From Pseudomonadota bacterium (GTDB lineage Bacteria > Pseudomonadota > Alphaproteobacteria > Rhizobiales > Xanthobacteraceae), in contig JAEWHY010000403.1 in NCBI GenBank assembly GCA_023387555.1, forward strand, positions 1-10,464: a DNA stretch of 10,464 nucleotides, given 5' to 3'. The notes beneath the pieces are model-generated. The model was not told where the DNA came from. It searched no databases and saw nothing but the letters and a program-made list of their open reading frames with translations. The position numbers were made by a program, and so were the translations under genes. Shown one piece after another: positions 1 to 7,091 of the stretch (positions are counted from its first letter, which is position 1; each line of letters opens with the position of its first letter).

Positions 1-516
1 GGTAATGAGCGCATGAAGCGGCGCGTTTAATCCGAGCTGCGCCGCGTCCGGCGGCACGTCATGCACACGCCCGTCGGTGATTACGAAGGCGCCGGCAATG
101 CGGTCGGGCGGGACGTCCGACAGCGCCGCCCCAAGCGCGCTGAACAGCCGGGTGCCGTCGGTCTCGCCATCGGCGACGCCGGCTTCCACGACCCGGACGT
201 CGATGTTCGGGATGCGTGCGAGCCGTTCGATCAGCGCCGAACGCGCCTCCTCGGTCTGCTTCGCGCGCGCGCCGAAATTCTGGCTGGGGCTTTTGTCGAT
301 CACCACCGCGACGACGGAGGGGATCGGCTCGCGGTCCTCGCGGGTGAACGATGGATTGGCGAGCGCGAACACGAGCAGCGCCATCGCCGTGGCGCGAAGC
401 AGCGCGCCGCGGCTGCGGATGAACAGCAGCAGCGCCGATATGACGATGACCACGGCGGCCGCCGCCCACAGCACGTAGGCAGGAACCAGCGGTGCGAAGG
501 AGATGCCGAAGTTCAT
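1..516 (-). CDS. Membrane-anchored VWA-like protein, last gene of MoxR operon (partial, C-terminus outside window)
   Basis: The first 172 codons are present and the frame runs open through the left edge. The N-terminus (MNFGISFAPLVPAYVL) leads into a hydrophobic segment at about residues 10-32 (VLWAAAAVVIVISALLLF), then a short basic stretch and a second hydrophobic segment near 40-55. A VWA-like region follows. VVAVVIDKSPS at about 68-78 carries a DxSxS MIDAS motif (D74, S76, S78), and AFVITDGRVHD near 143-153 supplies the TDG strand typical of these folds. The start is fixed by an ATGA overlap with the stop of the upstream DUF4159 gene, so translation is probably coupled. Homologues in this gene position are usually long membrane proteins annotated as hypothetical or glutamine-amidotransferase-like; the rest of the protein cannot be seen here. 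The VWA-like assignment is confident from the motifs. The function is unknown and is presumably shared with the MoxR/DUF58 partners. Confidence 0.85.
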   Translation of the reverse strand, partial: MNFGISFAPLVPAYVLWAAAAVVIVISALLLFIRSRGALLRATAMALLVFALANPSFTREDREPIPSVVAVVIDKSPSQNFGARAKQTEEARSALIERLARIPNIDVRVVEAGVADGETDGTRLFSALGAALSDVPPDRIAGAFVITDGRVHDVPPDAAQLGLNAPLHALIT

Positions 517-3377
517 TGTCCCAGGCGCTCCAGCAAGGCAGGCACATGGACCTGATCGGCCTTGTAGTTGCCGGTGAGGGTGTACATCACGATGTTGACG
601 CCCGAGCGGTAGGCCATCTCCCGCTGGCGCGGTTCGTTCGACACCATGGGCAGCATCTGCTGGCCGTCCGGCCGCATCGCCCAGGCACCCGCGAGATCGT
701 TCGAGGTGATCAGCAGCGAGGAGACGCCATCGCCAGCGCGTGCCGGTCGTCTGTTTTCGCTTTCGCCATCAAGGTCCTCCTGCTCCGGCAGGGCTTCGAC
801 CCAGAGCTGGCCGGTGTTGAAGCGGCCGGGGAAGTCGCGCAGCAGGTAGAAGGTCTTGGTGAGGACGTGATCCTTGGACACCGGCTCGAGTTCGGGAATG
901 TCGAGCGAGGCCAGGATCTCGCGCAGCGCCAGCATTCCGGGACTGCGCGCCTCGCCGCCCGGTCCGGGCGGCGCCATGATCGCGTCACGGGTATCGAACA
1001 GCACCGTGCCGCCCTGTTTCATGTAGGCATCGATCCGCGCCAGCGCTTCGGGTGAGGGCTTGGCCGCGCCCGGCACAATCGGCCAGTAGATCAGCGGAAA
1101 GAAGTTGAGTTCGTCGCGGGCGATGTCGAGGCCGATCGGCTCGCCGCCTTCGAGCGCGGTGCGCTGCGCGAGGAAGATCGTCAGCCCGCTCAGTCCCGCC
1201 TTGCTGATCGCGTCGGTTTCGGCATCCCCGGTGATCACATAGGCCAGCTTGGTTTCATTCGCGGCCTTCATCGCGAAATCGTCGGGTGTCGCGGACGGCG
1301 CGACTTTGGCCGTGCGCTGTTGCGGTGCCGGTGTCTGCGCCGGCGATCCGTCGAAGGCGAAGCCGGTGAGGGCTACGGCGAGCACGAGGCTCGTGGCCGC
1401 GGCGCGGCGGCGCGGGCGCGTCAGCCGGCTGAGGCCGCCGGCGAGCCAGAACACCACCAGCGCATCGAGCAGCAAGAGACCAAGCCCAGCGAGGAAAACC
1501 GGACCGCGGAGATCGACCGGCTCGCTCACGCGATAGATGTCGCGGCGCGCATTGAGCGGTGCGACGTCGATCACCTCCGGCTTGTCGGTTGCGAGCAAGG
1601 TGTTCACCGCAAGCAGGCCCTCCGGCGGCCCGTAGAAGCCGGGCGGATGATCGCCGGTGGCACGGCCGGCGTAGTTCGCCGGCACCGGCTTCGCGGTGCC
1701 GGGCGGCGCGCCGATGGCGCCGAAACCATCGAGGGTGCGGGCAGGGGCCAGCGTCTCGCGGTCGAGTTCGGCGTTCGCCTGTTCGGCGGTCGCGGTCGAG
1801 CCCGCAAGCGCGACGAGGCGTTTGAGCATTTCGACGAAGGAGCCGGACAGCGGCAGGTCGGACCAACGGGTGTCGGCCGTCACATGGAACAGGACGATCA
1901 TGCCCTTGCCGCGGCGCGTGCCGGTCACCAGTGGTGTGCCGTCCGCGAGCGTTGCCCAGCTGCGCTCGGCCAGCCCGGAATCGGGTTCGGCGAGAACCTG
2001 ACGGTTGACGGTGACGTCGCCGGGCACCGGCATGCCGCCGAACGGGCTTTCGCGCGTGAAGGCGGCGAGCGGCTGGGGCTTCTCCCATGACAACGAGCCG
2101 CCGAGCGTGCGTCCGCCGCGCCGCAGCCGAACCGGGACGAGTTCGTCGTCGGACGCGGCAAGCCGCGGGCCGGCGAAGCGCACCAGCACGCCGCCATCCG
2201 CAACCCAGCGAGCGAGGCGCTCTCTGGCGCTGCCCACCACGTTGCCGACATCGGCGAGGATCAGCATCGGCACATTCTGGTCGATGAAGCGCACCACCAT
2301 GTCCGACGGCGAGATACGTTCGCCCATCCGCACATCGGCGAACGGCGACAAGGCGCGCTGCAGGTAGAAGGTCGATGCGAGGAGCGGCTGCGCGGTATCG
2401 GCGGTCGCGCCGGTGATCACGCCGACGGTGCGGCGGCGCCAGCGCTTGTCGAGCAATTGCACGGCGCCGGCCGATCGTTCGCTTGCGATATCGAGCCGCG
2501 CAATGTCGTTGCGCAGTTCGACCGGAAGATTGAATATCGCCTCGGTTTCGCGATCGCCGGGTTTCATCGCGAACGGCGCTTCGCCGAGCAGCAGCCCCTT
2601 CAGATCGTAGGCGCGCACGCTGCCGGCGTGTTCGCGGCCCGGTGCCGCTCGCAAAACCTTGACCGACAACGCGCCGGCATTGTTGTCGGCGGCGTTCAGC
2701 GCTAAGGCCTGCGCCACGCCGCCCTCGACCACGGTCATGCTGCGGCCGTCGAGGAGGCCGGCAAGCCCGCTCACGAATTCGCCCGCGCGCCCCAGATGCA
2801 CGCCGTCCGAAAGCCACACCAGTTCGGCATTCGGCGTCGCGCCAAGAAAACGCGTCAATGCCGGGAGCACGTCCGCGCGCTCAACCGCATACGGCTTGGG
2901 TGACAATTTCTGTAGCTGAACCCGCGCCGCGGCCGCGGTCTGCAGCGCAACCGTACGGTTTGCTTCCGACATCGGAACGATCGCAGCCGCGCGGCCATCG
3001 GCTTCGGCGCGCGCCAGCATGTCATCGGCGGTGCGCATGCGCGTCTCCCAGGTGGACGCTGCCGCCCAGCCGTCATCGACGAGAAGCGCAAGCGGTCCCG
3101 ATCCGCCCGAGGTTGCGACCGAGGGATTCCAGGTCGGTCCGGCGGCCGCGAAGATCAGCAGTGCGGCGAGCGCGAGGCGCAGAAGCGTGAGCCACCACGG
3201 CGTGCGCGACGGGGTTTCCTCCTTGGGCGCGATATCGAGCAGCAGACGCGCCGGCGGAAATTCGATCCGGCGCGGGCGCGGCGGAATCATCCGCAGCAGC
3301 CACCACAGCACCGGGAGGCTGAGCAGACCGAGCAGCACCAGGGGCTGCGCGAAACCCAGCGGCAATCCGCCGATCAT
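513..3377 (-). CDS. BatA N-terminal / DUF4159 membrane protein, 954 aa
   Basis: A large membrane protein. Residues about 1-85 match the aerotolerance-regulator (BatA) N-terminal region: two membrane segments (10-29 and 62-80) flank a motif with RRIEFPPARLLLDI. A VWA-like region follows (LALLVDDGWA at 97-106, ELVWLSDGV at 185-193), but its MIDAS is degenerate because DxSxS is absent. Residues about 315-505 look like a Rossmann/amidotransferase-type fold (MLILADVGNV at 371-380, DGGVLVRFAGPR at 394-405, GKGMIVLFHVTAD at 490-502). Two more membrane helices lie at 627-648 and 660-676. The C-terminal third (about 708-954) is DUF4159, with DELNFFPLIYWPI at 755-767 and GGTVLFDTRDA at 789-799. The ATG overlaps the stop of the DUF58 gene (ATGA), with GGAG 8 nt upstream. 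Family knowledge places such proteins beside MoxR and DUF58 genes; the biochemical role is not established. It is probably an inner-membrane scaffold with large periplasmic or cytoplasmic domains. Confidence 0.92.
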   Translation of the reverse strand: MIGGLPLGFAQPLVLLGLLSLPVLWWLLRMIPPRPRRIEFPPARLLLDIAPKEETPSRTPWWLTLLRLALAALLIFAAAGPTWNPSVATSGGSGPLALLVDDGWAAASTWETRMRTADDMLARAEADGRAAAIVPMSEANRTVALQTAAAARVQLQKLSPKPYAVERADVLPALTRFLGATPNAELVWLSDGVHLGRAGEFVSGLAGLLDGRSMTVVEGGVAQALALNAADNNAGALSVKVLRAAPGREHAGSVRAYDLKGLLLGEAPFAMKPGDRETEAIFNLPVELRNDIARLDIASERSAGAVQLLDKRWRRRTVGVITGATADTAQPLLASTFYLQRALSPFADVRMGERISPSDMVVRFIDQNVPMLILADVGNVVGSARERLARWVADGGVLVRFAGPRLAASDDELVPVRLRRGGRTLGGSLSWEKPQPLAAFTRESPFGGMPVPGDVTVNRQVLAEPDSGLAERSWATLADGTPLVTGTRRGKGMIVLFHVTADTRWSDLPLSGSFVEMLKRLVALAGSTATAEQANAELDRETLAPARTLDGFGAIGAPPGTAKPVPANYAGRATGDHPPGFYGPPEGLLAVNTLLATDKPEVIDVAPLNARRDIYRVSEPVDLRGPVFLAGLGLLLLDALVVFWLAGGLSRLTRPRRRAAATSLVLAVALTGFAFDGSPAQTPAPQQRTAKVAPSATPDDFAMKAANETKLAYVITGDAETDAISKAGLSGLTIFLAQRTALEGGEPIGLDIARDELNFFPLIYWPIVPGAAKPSPEALARIDAYMKQGGTVLFDTRDAIMAPPGPGGEARSPGMLALREILASLDIPELEPVSKDHVLTKTFYLLRDFPGRFNTGQLWVEALPEQEDLDGESENRRPARAGDGVSSLLITSNDLAGAWAMRPDGQQMLPMVSNEPRQREMAYRSGVNIVMYTLTGNYKADQVHVPALLERLGQ

Positions 3378-4327
3378 GCGCCCGTCTCCGCTTGTGTCGT
3401 CGTTGTGACGGGGAGGGCCGGCGCACCGCCGCTTTCGCCCATTCGGGCGTGCAGGGCGAGCACGAGTTCGCTCGCGGCGCGGTGAGTCCGATGGATGATG
3501 AAACTCGCACTGGCGCGACCCGCTTCCTCGCGCAAGGCGGCACGGTGCGCGGTCAGTCTTTCCAGATAATCGGCGCGCCAGGTTTCCGCGCGTCCGGCAG
3601 TGATGCTGCCGGCGCCTTCCGGTTCGAGAAATTCCACCCGTCCGGAATACGGGAAGGTTTCTTCCGCGGGATCGACGACCTGCACGACATGGATATGCGC
3701 ATGCGTGCCGGACAATTGCGCGAGGCTGCGCCGAAAATCCGGAATCGGAGTCCAGAAGTCGGACAGCAGCACGACCTCGGACAGCGGTGCGGGCGCAAAA
3801 TCGGGCGGAAGGCTGGTCCGCACGGCGGTGTCGTGGACGATCGCCTGCGCCATCCTGTCGATGACGTTGCGGCTTGCGGTCGGGCGCATCAGGCCCGGCA
3901 CGCCGACCCGTTCGCCGCCCTCAACGAGGATTTCGGCAAGCGCGAATGCGATCACCAGCGTGCGTTCGAGCTTGCTCTCGGCGGACTGCGGCGAAGCAAA
4001 GTTCATTGAGGGCGAGCGGTCCGGCCAGATCCACACCGTGTGCGCGGCTTCCCACTCCTGCTCGCGTACATAAAGATTGTCGTCGCGCGCCGAGCGGCGC
4101 CAGTCCACCCGCCGCGCCGGCTCGCCGGACAGGAAGCGGCGATATTGCCAGAAGTTCTCGCCGGACCCGGAGCGCCGCCGTCCATGCAGCCCGTGAATGA
4201 CGGTGGCTGCGATCCGGCGGGATTCGAGCATCAGTCGCGGCAGGCTTGCCGCCAGCGAGCGCGATGCACCACTGGCATGGCGAACCGCGTCGGCTTCATG
4301 GGCGAGGACGTCCGGCTCGGTCGCCAT
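3374..4327 (-). CDS. DUF58 domain-containing protein (VWA-like, MoxR partner)
   Basis: A 317-residue soluble protein with the DUF58 signature. FWQYRRFLSGEPARRVDWR (about 59-77) is followed by SARDDNLYVREQE (79-91), then a VWA-like strand VWIWPDRSPSMNF (98-110) with intact MIDAS residues D103, S105 and S107. LLSDF (187-191) supplies the third metal-site aspartate, D190. No membrane segment is visible, unlike longer DUF58 proteins with N-terminal helices. DUF58 proteins nearly always sit next to a MoxR AAA+ ATPase and probably act as its metal-dependent adaptor, so the pairing here supports the call. ATG at 4327 is chosen; a TTG one codon upstream (4330) is possible but less likely. The gap after the MoxR stop is 3 nt, and the gene's own stop overlaps the next start (ATGA). 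Substrate unknown. Confidence 0.93.
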   Translation of the reverse strand: MATEPDVLAHEADAVRHASGASRSLAASLPRLMLESRRIAATVIHGLHGRRRSGSGENFWQYRRFLSGEPARRVDWRRSARDDNLYVREQEWEAAHTVWIWPDRSPSMNFASPQSAESKLERTLVIAFALAEILVEGGERVGVPGLMRPTASRNVIDRMAQAIVHDTAVRTSLPPDFAPAPLSEVVLLSDFWTPIPDFRRSLAQLSGTHAHIHVVQVVDPAEETFPYSGRVEFLEPEGAGSITAGRAETWRADYLERLTAHRAALREEAGRASASFIIHRTHRAASELVLALHARMGESGGAPALPVTTTTQAETGA

Positions 4328-4330
4328 CAA

Positions 4331-5341
4331 TCACCCAAGGCGCGACTTCAACTGGCCGATGACGGCGTCGACCGTGTCGCCTTCGGCCCGCGCTTGGAAG
4401 GTCAGAGCCATACGATGCTTGAGGACGGGCTCGGCGAGCGCGACCACGTCATCGACCGAAGGGGCGAGCCGGCCGTCCAGCAGCGCGCGCGCACGCACCG
4501 CCAGCATCAGGGCCTGACTGGCGCGCGGGCCGGGACCCCATGCGATCTTCCGGCGGACCTCGTCCTGCTCATTGGCTTGCGGGCGCGCCGAACGCACCAG
4601 CGCAAGGATCGCTTCGACCACCGATTCGCCGACCGGCAGCCGGCGCACCAGTCGCTGCGCCGCGATCAGGTCCTCGGCGCTCATCGCCGCCTTCGATTTG
4701 GTCTCGTCGGCGCCGGTGGTGTCGAACAGCATGCGCCGCTCGGCATCGCGGTCGGGATAATCCACATCGATCTGCATCAGGAAGCGGTCGAGCTGTGCTT
4801 CCGGCAGCGGATAAGTGCCTTCCTGCTCCAGCGGATTCTGGGTGGCGAGGACATGGAACGGCCTGGGGACGTCATGGCGCGCACCCGCAACCGTGACATG
4901 CAATTCCTGCATTGCCTGAAGGAGCGCGGACTGGGTGCGCGGGCTGGCGCGATTGATTTCGTCCGCCATCAGCAATTGCGCGAAGATCGGACCGGGAATG
5001 AAGCGGAAATTCCGCTTGCCGCCGGGTGCCTCCTCCAGGACCTCCGATCCGAGAATATCGGACGGCATCAGGTCCGGCGTGAACTGGATGCGGCGCGCAT
5101 CGAGGCCGAGGACGACGCCCATGGTCTCGACCAGCTTGGTCTTGGCGAGGCCCGGCACGCCGACCAGAAGGCCATGCCCACCGGACAGGATGGTGATGAG
5201 CGCCTGTTCGACGACGCGCTCCTGGCCGAAGATCACCGAGCCGATGGCTTCCCTGGCGGCCCGCGCGTGGCTGGCAGTCGATTCCGCGGTGCGGATGATC
5301 ATGTCTTCCAGCTTCTCGATGCTTTCGCCGGTTCCCGGCAT
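4331..5341 (-). CDS. MoxR family AAA+ ATPase
   Basis: A 336-residue AAA+ ATPase of the MoxR type. The P-loop GVPGLAKT is at 61-68, Walker B LLMADE at 123-128, NRASPRTQSALLQAMQE at 130-146, the sensor-1 ATQNP at 166-170, EGTYPLPEAQLDRF at 174-187, and a sensor-2-like GPGPRASQAL at 269-278 in the C-terminal lid. Every key residue is present, so it should hydrolyse ATP. MoxR proteins work with VWA-domain proteins as chaperone-like machines in maturation of enzymes or envelope complexes, and the three downstream genes here fit that. The frame is open for 35 more codons upstream, but the conserved protein begins at MPGTGESIEK. An AAGGA Shine-Dalgarno lies 8 nt before that ATG, and the upstream extension (many Trp, Cys and Arg) has no family character. 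It is the first gene of the minus-strand operon. Confidence 0.96.
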   Translation of the reverse strand: MPGTGESIEKLEDMIIRTAESTASHARAAREAIGSVIFGQERVVEQALITILSGGHGLLVGVPGLAKTKLVETMGVVLGLDARRIQFTPDLMPSDILGSEVLEEAPGGKRNFRFIPGPIFAQLLMADEINRASPRTQSALLQAMQELHVTVAGARHDVPRPFHVLATQNPLEQEGTYPLPEAQLDRFLMQIDVDYPDRDAERRMLFDTTGADETKSKAAMSAEDLIAAQRLVRRLPVGESVVEAILALVRSARPQANEQDEVRRKIAWGPGPRASQALMLAVRARALLDGRLAPSVDDVVALAEPVLKHRMALTFQARAEGDTVDAVIGQLKSRLG

Positions 5342-5554
5342 TGTCACGTTCCTTCTGCCATCCGCCCATCGGGGCATATATCTACCGAAAGCGATGCAAC
5401 AACTGCGCCAGGGGTTCGGCTGCCCGAATCGAGGAAGACCGGACAAAAGTGCATTAATTTACGCTATTTTTGCCGGGTGTCAGGCTTTGCTGCGTCGATC
5501 ACTTTTGCGCGGTCGATCCCGTTGTTGAGGCTCGGAGCAGGCTCAGGTCAAACC
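5342..5554. promoter_or_regulatory. Divergent intergenic region between the two operons
   Basis: This 213-bp gap separates the divergent MoxR and DUF1285 operons and must hold both promoters unless transcription enters from further out. It is visibly more AT-rich at about 5445-5472 (aaaagtgcattaatttacg and following) than the flanking genes. For the plus strand, a GGACAA / TATTTT pair around that AT-rich stretch is a weak candidate, and AGG 7 nt before the ATG at 5555 is a modest ribosome-binding site. No strong hairpin or riboswitch-like structure was seen. Assignment as a promoter region rests on gene orientation; the exact plus-strand elements are uncertain. Confidence 0.5.
5375..5402 (-). 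promoter_or_regulatory. Candidate sigma-70 promoter of the MoxR operon
   Basis: On the minus strand, TTGTTG (positions 5402-5397) is followed after 16 nt by TATATG (5380-5375). This is a reasonable match to -35 and -10 boxes. Transcription would start near 5368, giving a leader of about 27 nt that contains the AAGGA ribosome-binding site of the MoxR gene. The placement is sensible, but alphaproteobacterial promoters are weakly conserved and the call is by eye only. Confidence 0.3.
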
Positions 5555-6175
5555 ATGGCGAAGCAAAGGCAGGGCAATACCACAGGCTTGGATGGCATCG
5601 CTGCCGCAGTGCGGGAGATGCCGGGCAACGGCACGCGTCCGGGATTGCCTCCGGTTCATCTGTGGAACCCGCCGTTCTGCGGCGACCTTGACATCCGCGT
5701 CGCATCCGACGGCACCTGGTTTTATCTTGGCACGCCGATCGGCCGGGCGCCGCTGGTGCGGTTGTTCGCCTCGGTGCTCAAGCGCGAGGGCGAGAAGTAT
5801 TTCCTGGTCACGCCGGTGGAAAAGATCGGCATCGTCGTGGACGACGCGCCGTTCGTCGCGGTCGAAATGCGGCGTGAGGACACGGTGTCGGGGCCGCTCT
5901 TGCATTTCCGGACCAATGTTGATGATTGGATCGCCTGCGATGCCGCGCATGCGCTGCGCTTCGAATGCGAGGAGTCTTCGGGCGGTCTGAAGCCCTATCT
6001 TCATGTTCGCCGCGATCTCTGGGCCAAGGTTACGCGTGCCTTGTTCTATGATCTGGTCGAACTCGGCGAGGAGCGCGACGTCGATGGCGTGCCGATGTTC
6101 GGGATCGCATCCGGCGGTGCCTTCTTCCCAATGGCACGGGCCGACGCGCTTGAGGACTTGAGCGGAAGAGAATGA
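5555..6175 (+). CDS. DUF1285 domain-containing protein
   Basis: A 206-residue soluble protein of the DUF1285 family, widespread in proteobacteria and of unknown biochemical function. Family features are PPVHLWNPPFCGDLDIRV at about 32-49, DGTWFYLGTPIGR at 52-64, VEKIGIVVDDAPF at 88-100, the central HFRTNVDDWIACD at 117-129, and the tail LKPYLHVRRDLWAKVTRALF at 145-164. There is no signal peptide or membrane segment. The frame stays open far upstream, antisense to the MoxR gene, but the family-like protein starts at MAKQRQGN. An AGG sits 7 nt before this ATG, and it lies just after the AT-rich intergenic stretch. The stop overlaps the Nudix start as ATGA, so the two are probably co-translated. 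First gene of the plus-strand operon. Confidence 0.9.
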   Translation: MAKQRQGNTTGLDGIAAAVREMPGNGTRPGLPPVHLWNPPFCGDLDIRVASDGTWFYLGTPIGRAPLVRLFASVLKREGEKYFLVTPVEKIGIVVDDAPFVAVEMRREDTVSGPLLHFRTNVDDWIACDAAHALRFECEESSGGLKPYLHVRRDLWAKVTRALFYDLVELGEERDVDGVPMFGIASGGAFFPMARADALEDLSGRE

Positions 6176-6831
6176 CCGAGACCGCATCCCACACCTTGTC
6201 CGGAAACGATTTCTTCGATCGCGCGCGCGGCCTGCTGACGTTCGACGCTCCGTTGGGCCTGTCCGATCCCGATGCGCTTCCGGAGCGTGGCGACCATGAC
6301 GCCGATCCGGTGGTGAAAGCCATGGCGGCGGTGCGTCCGATCAAACCGGCGGCGGTGTTGATCCCGGTGATCGACCGCGACGAGCCGACGGTGCTTCTGA
6401 CCCAGCGCACCGCGCATCTGCCGCAGCATGCCGGGCAGATCTCGTTTCCTGGTGGGAAGATCGATGCGACCGACGCGTCGCCGCTGGCGGCGGCGCTGCG
6501 CGAGGCTGATGAGGAAATCGGCCTGTCAGGGAAAGCGGTGGAGCCGATCGGTTATCTCGACGTGTATATGACTACGCTTGGCTATCGGATCGTGCCGGTG
6601 GTGGCGCGCGTGCGCCCGCCGTTCGAACTGACCCTCAATCCAGGCGAAGTCGAAAACACCTTCGAGGTGCCGCTGTCGTACATGATGGAGGTGGCGAATC
6701 ATCAGACCCATAGCCGCGAGTGGCAGGGCATGACGCGGACCTATTATGCGATTCCGTTCGGAGAGCGTTATATCTGGGGGGTGACGGCGGGTATTTTCCG
6801 CAACCTCCAGCAGAAGGTCTACGGCGAATGA
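6172..6831 (+). CDS. CoA pyrophosphatase (Nudix hydrolase)
   Basis: A 219-residue Nudix hydrolase of the CoA type, expected to split coenzyme A, or oxidised CoA, into phosphopantetheine (or its disulfide) and 3',5'-ADP. The CoA-specific NuCoA motif is clear: LLTQRTAHLPQHAGQISFPG at about 75-94 keeps the LLTxR...GxxxFPGG pattern. It runs into the Nudix box at 94-118, ending in LREADEEIGL. The box has Asp (D101) in place of the first Glu and one extra residue before R110-E111, as is usual in this subfamily. Metal-binding E111, E114 and E115 are present. The start overlaps the DUF1285 stop (ATGA) and is preceded by GGAAGAG. Its own stop overlaps the next gene in the same way. The family is confident; the exact physiological substrate is inferred. 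Confidence 0.95.
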   Translation: MTETASHTLSGNDFFDRARGLLTFDAPLGLSDPDALPERGDHDADPVVKAMAAVRPIKPAAVLIPVIDRDEPTVLLTQRTAHLPQHAGQISFPGGKIDATDASPLAAALREADEEIGLSGKAVEPIGYLDVYMTTLGYRIVPVVARVRPPFELTLNPGEVENTFEVPLSYMMEVANHQTHSREWQGMTRTYYAIPFGERYIWGVTAGIFRNLQQKVYGE

Positions 6832-7091
6832 TCCGGCCGATCCTGACCGAGCTGCTGCTGTTCCTCACGCCATTCGCTGTCTATGCCCTGTTCCTGTACG
6901 CGACGCGCTCCGGCGTTCTCCAGGTCGAGTCCTGGCCGGCGAAGACTGTGGGCTGGCTGACCGCGGCTGCGGTGCTGCTGATGGTGTCCGGATTCATCCT
7001 GCTCGGGCAGCTCGACTACCAGCCGGCCCACTCGACCTATGTCCCGCCGCATATGGAAGATGGCAAGCTGATCCCCGGACATTTCAAATGA
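6828..7091 (+). CDS. DUF6111 family small membrane protein
   Basis: An 87-residue protein with two predicted membrane helices: about 5-24 (ILTELLLFLTPFAVYALFLY) and 41-60 (VGWLTAAAVLLMVSGFILLG). It has a conserved-looking tail, STYVPPHMEDGKLIPGHF at 69-86. This length, two-helix layout and tail fit DUF6111, a family found in alphaproteobacteria between the CoA pyrophosphatase and CCA-transferase genes. The ATG overlaps the Nudix stop, and the stop overlaps the CCA start, both as ATGA. A longer open frame exists upstream inside the Nudix gene, but this start is fixed by the overlap and an AAGG about 10 nt upstream. Function unknown; probably an inner-membrane protein. Confidence 0.88.
   Translation: MIRPILTELLLFLTPFAVYALFLYATRSGVLQVESWPAKTVGWLTAAAVLLMVSGFILLGQLDYQPAHSTYVPPHMEDGKLIPGHFK

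Noticed and set aside
1320..2090. 256-residue plus-strand frame antisense to the DUF4159 gene
   Set aside because: No recognisable domain, no ribosome-binding site, and fully covered by a real gene on the other strand.
1255..2817. 520-residue minus-strand open frame inside the DUF4159 gene
   Set aside because: Extremely Arg-rich out-of-frame translation of a well-supported gene on the same strand; a codon-bias shadow.
5342..5446. 35-codon N-terminal extension of the MoxR protein
   Set aside because: It lacks family similarity (many Cys, Trp and Arg), overlaps the likely promoter, and the ATG at 5341 has a well-placed AAGGA.
4040..5554. Plus-strand open frame running antisense to the DUF58 and MoxR genes and joining the DUF1285 gene
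   Set aside because: The frame is open only because of the strong GC codon bias of the genes on the other strand. The DUF1285 family region begins at 5555 after an AT-rich promoter-like stretch, and the upstream part has no family character.
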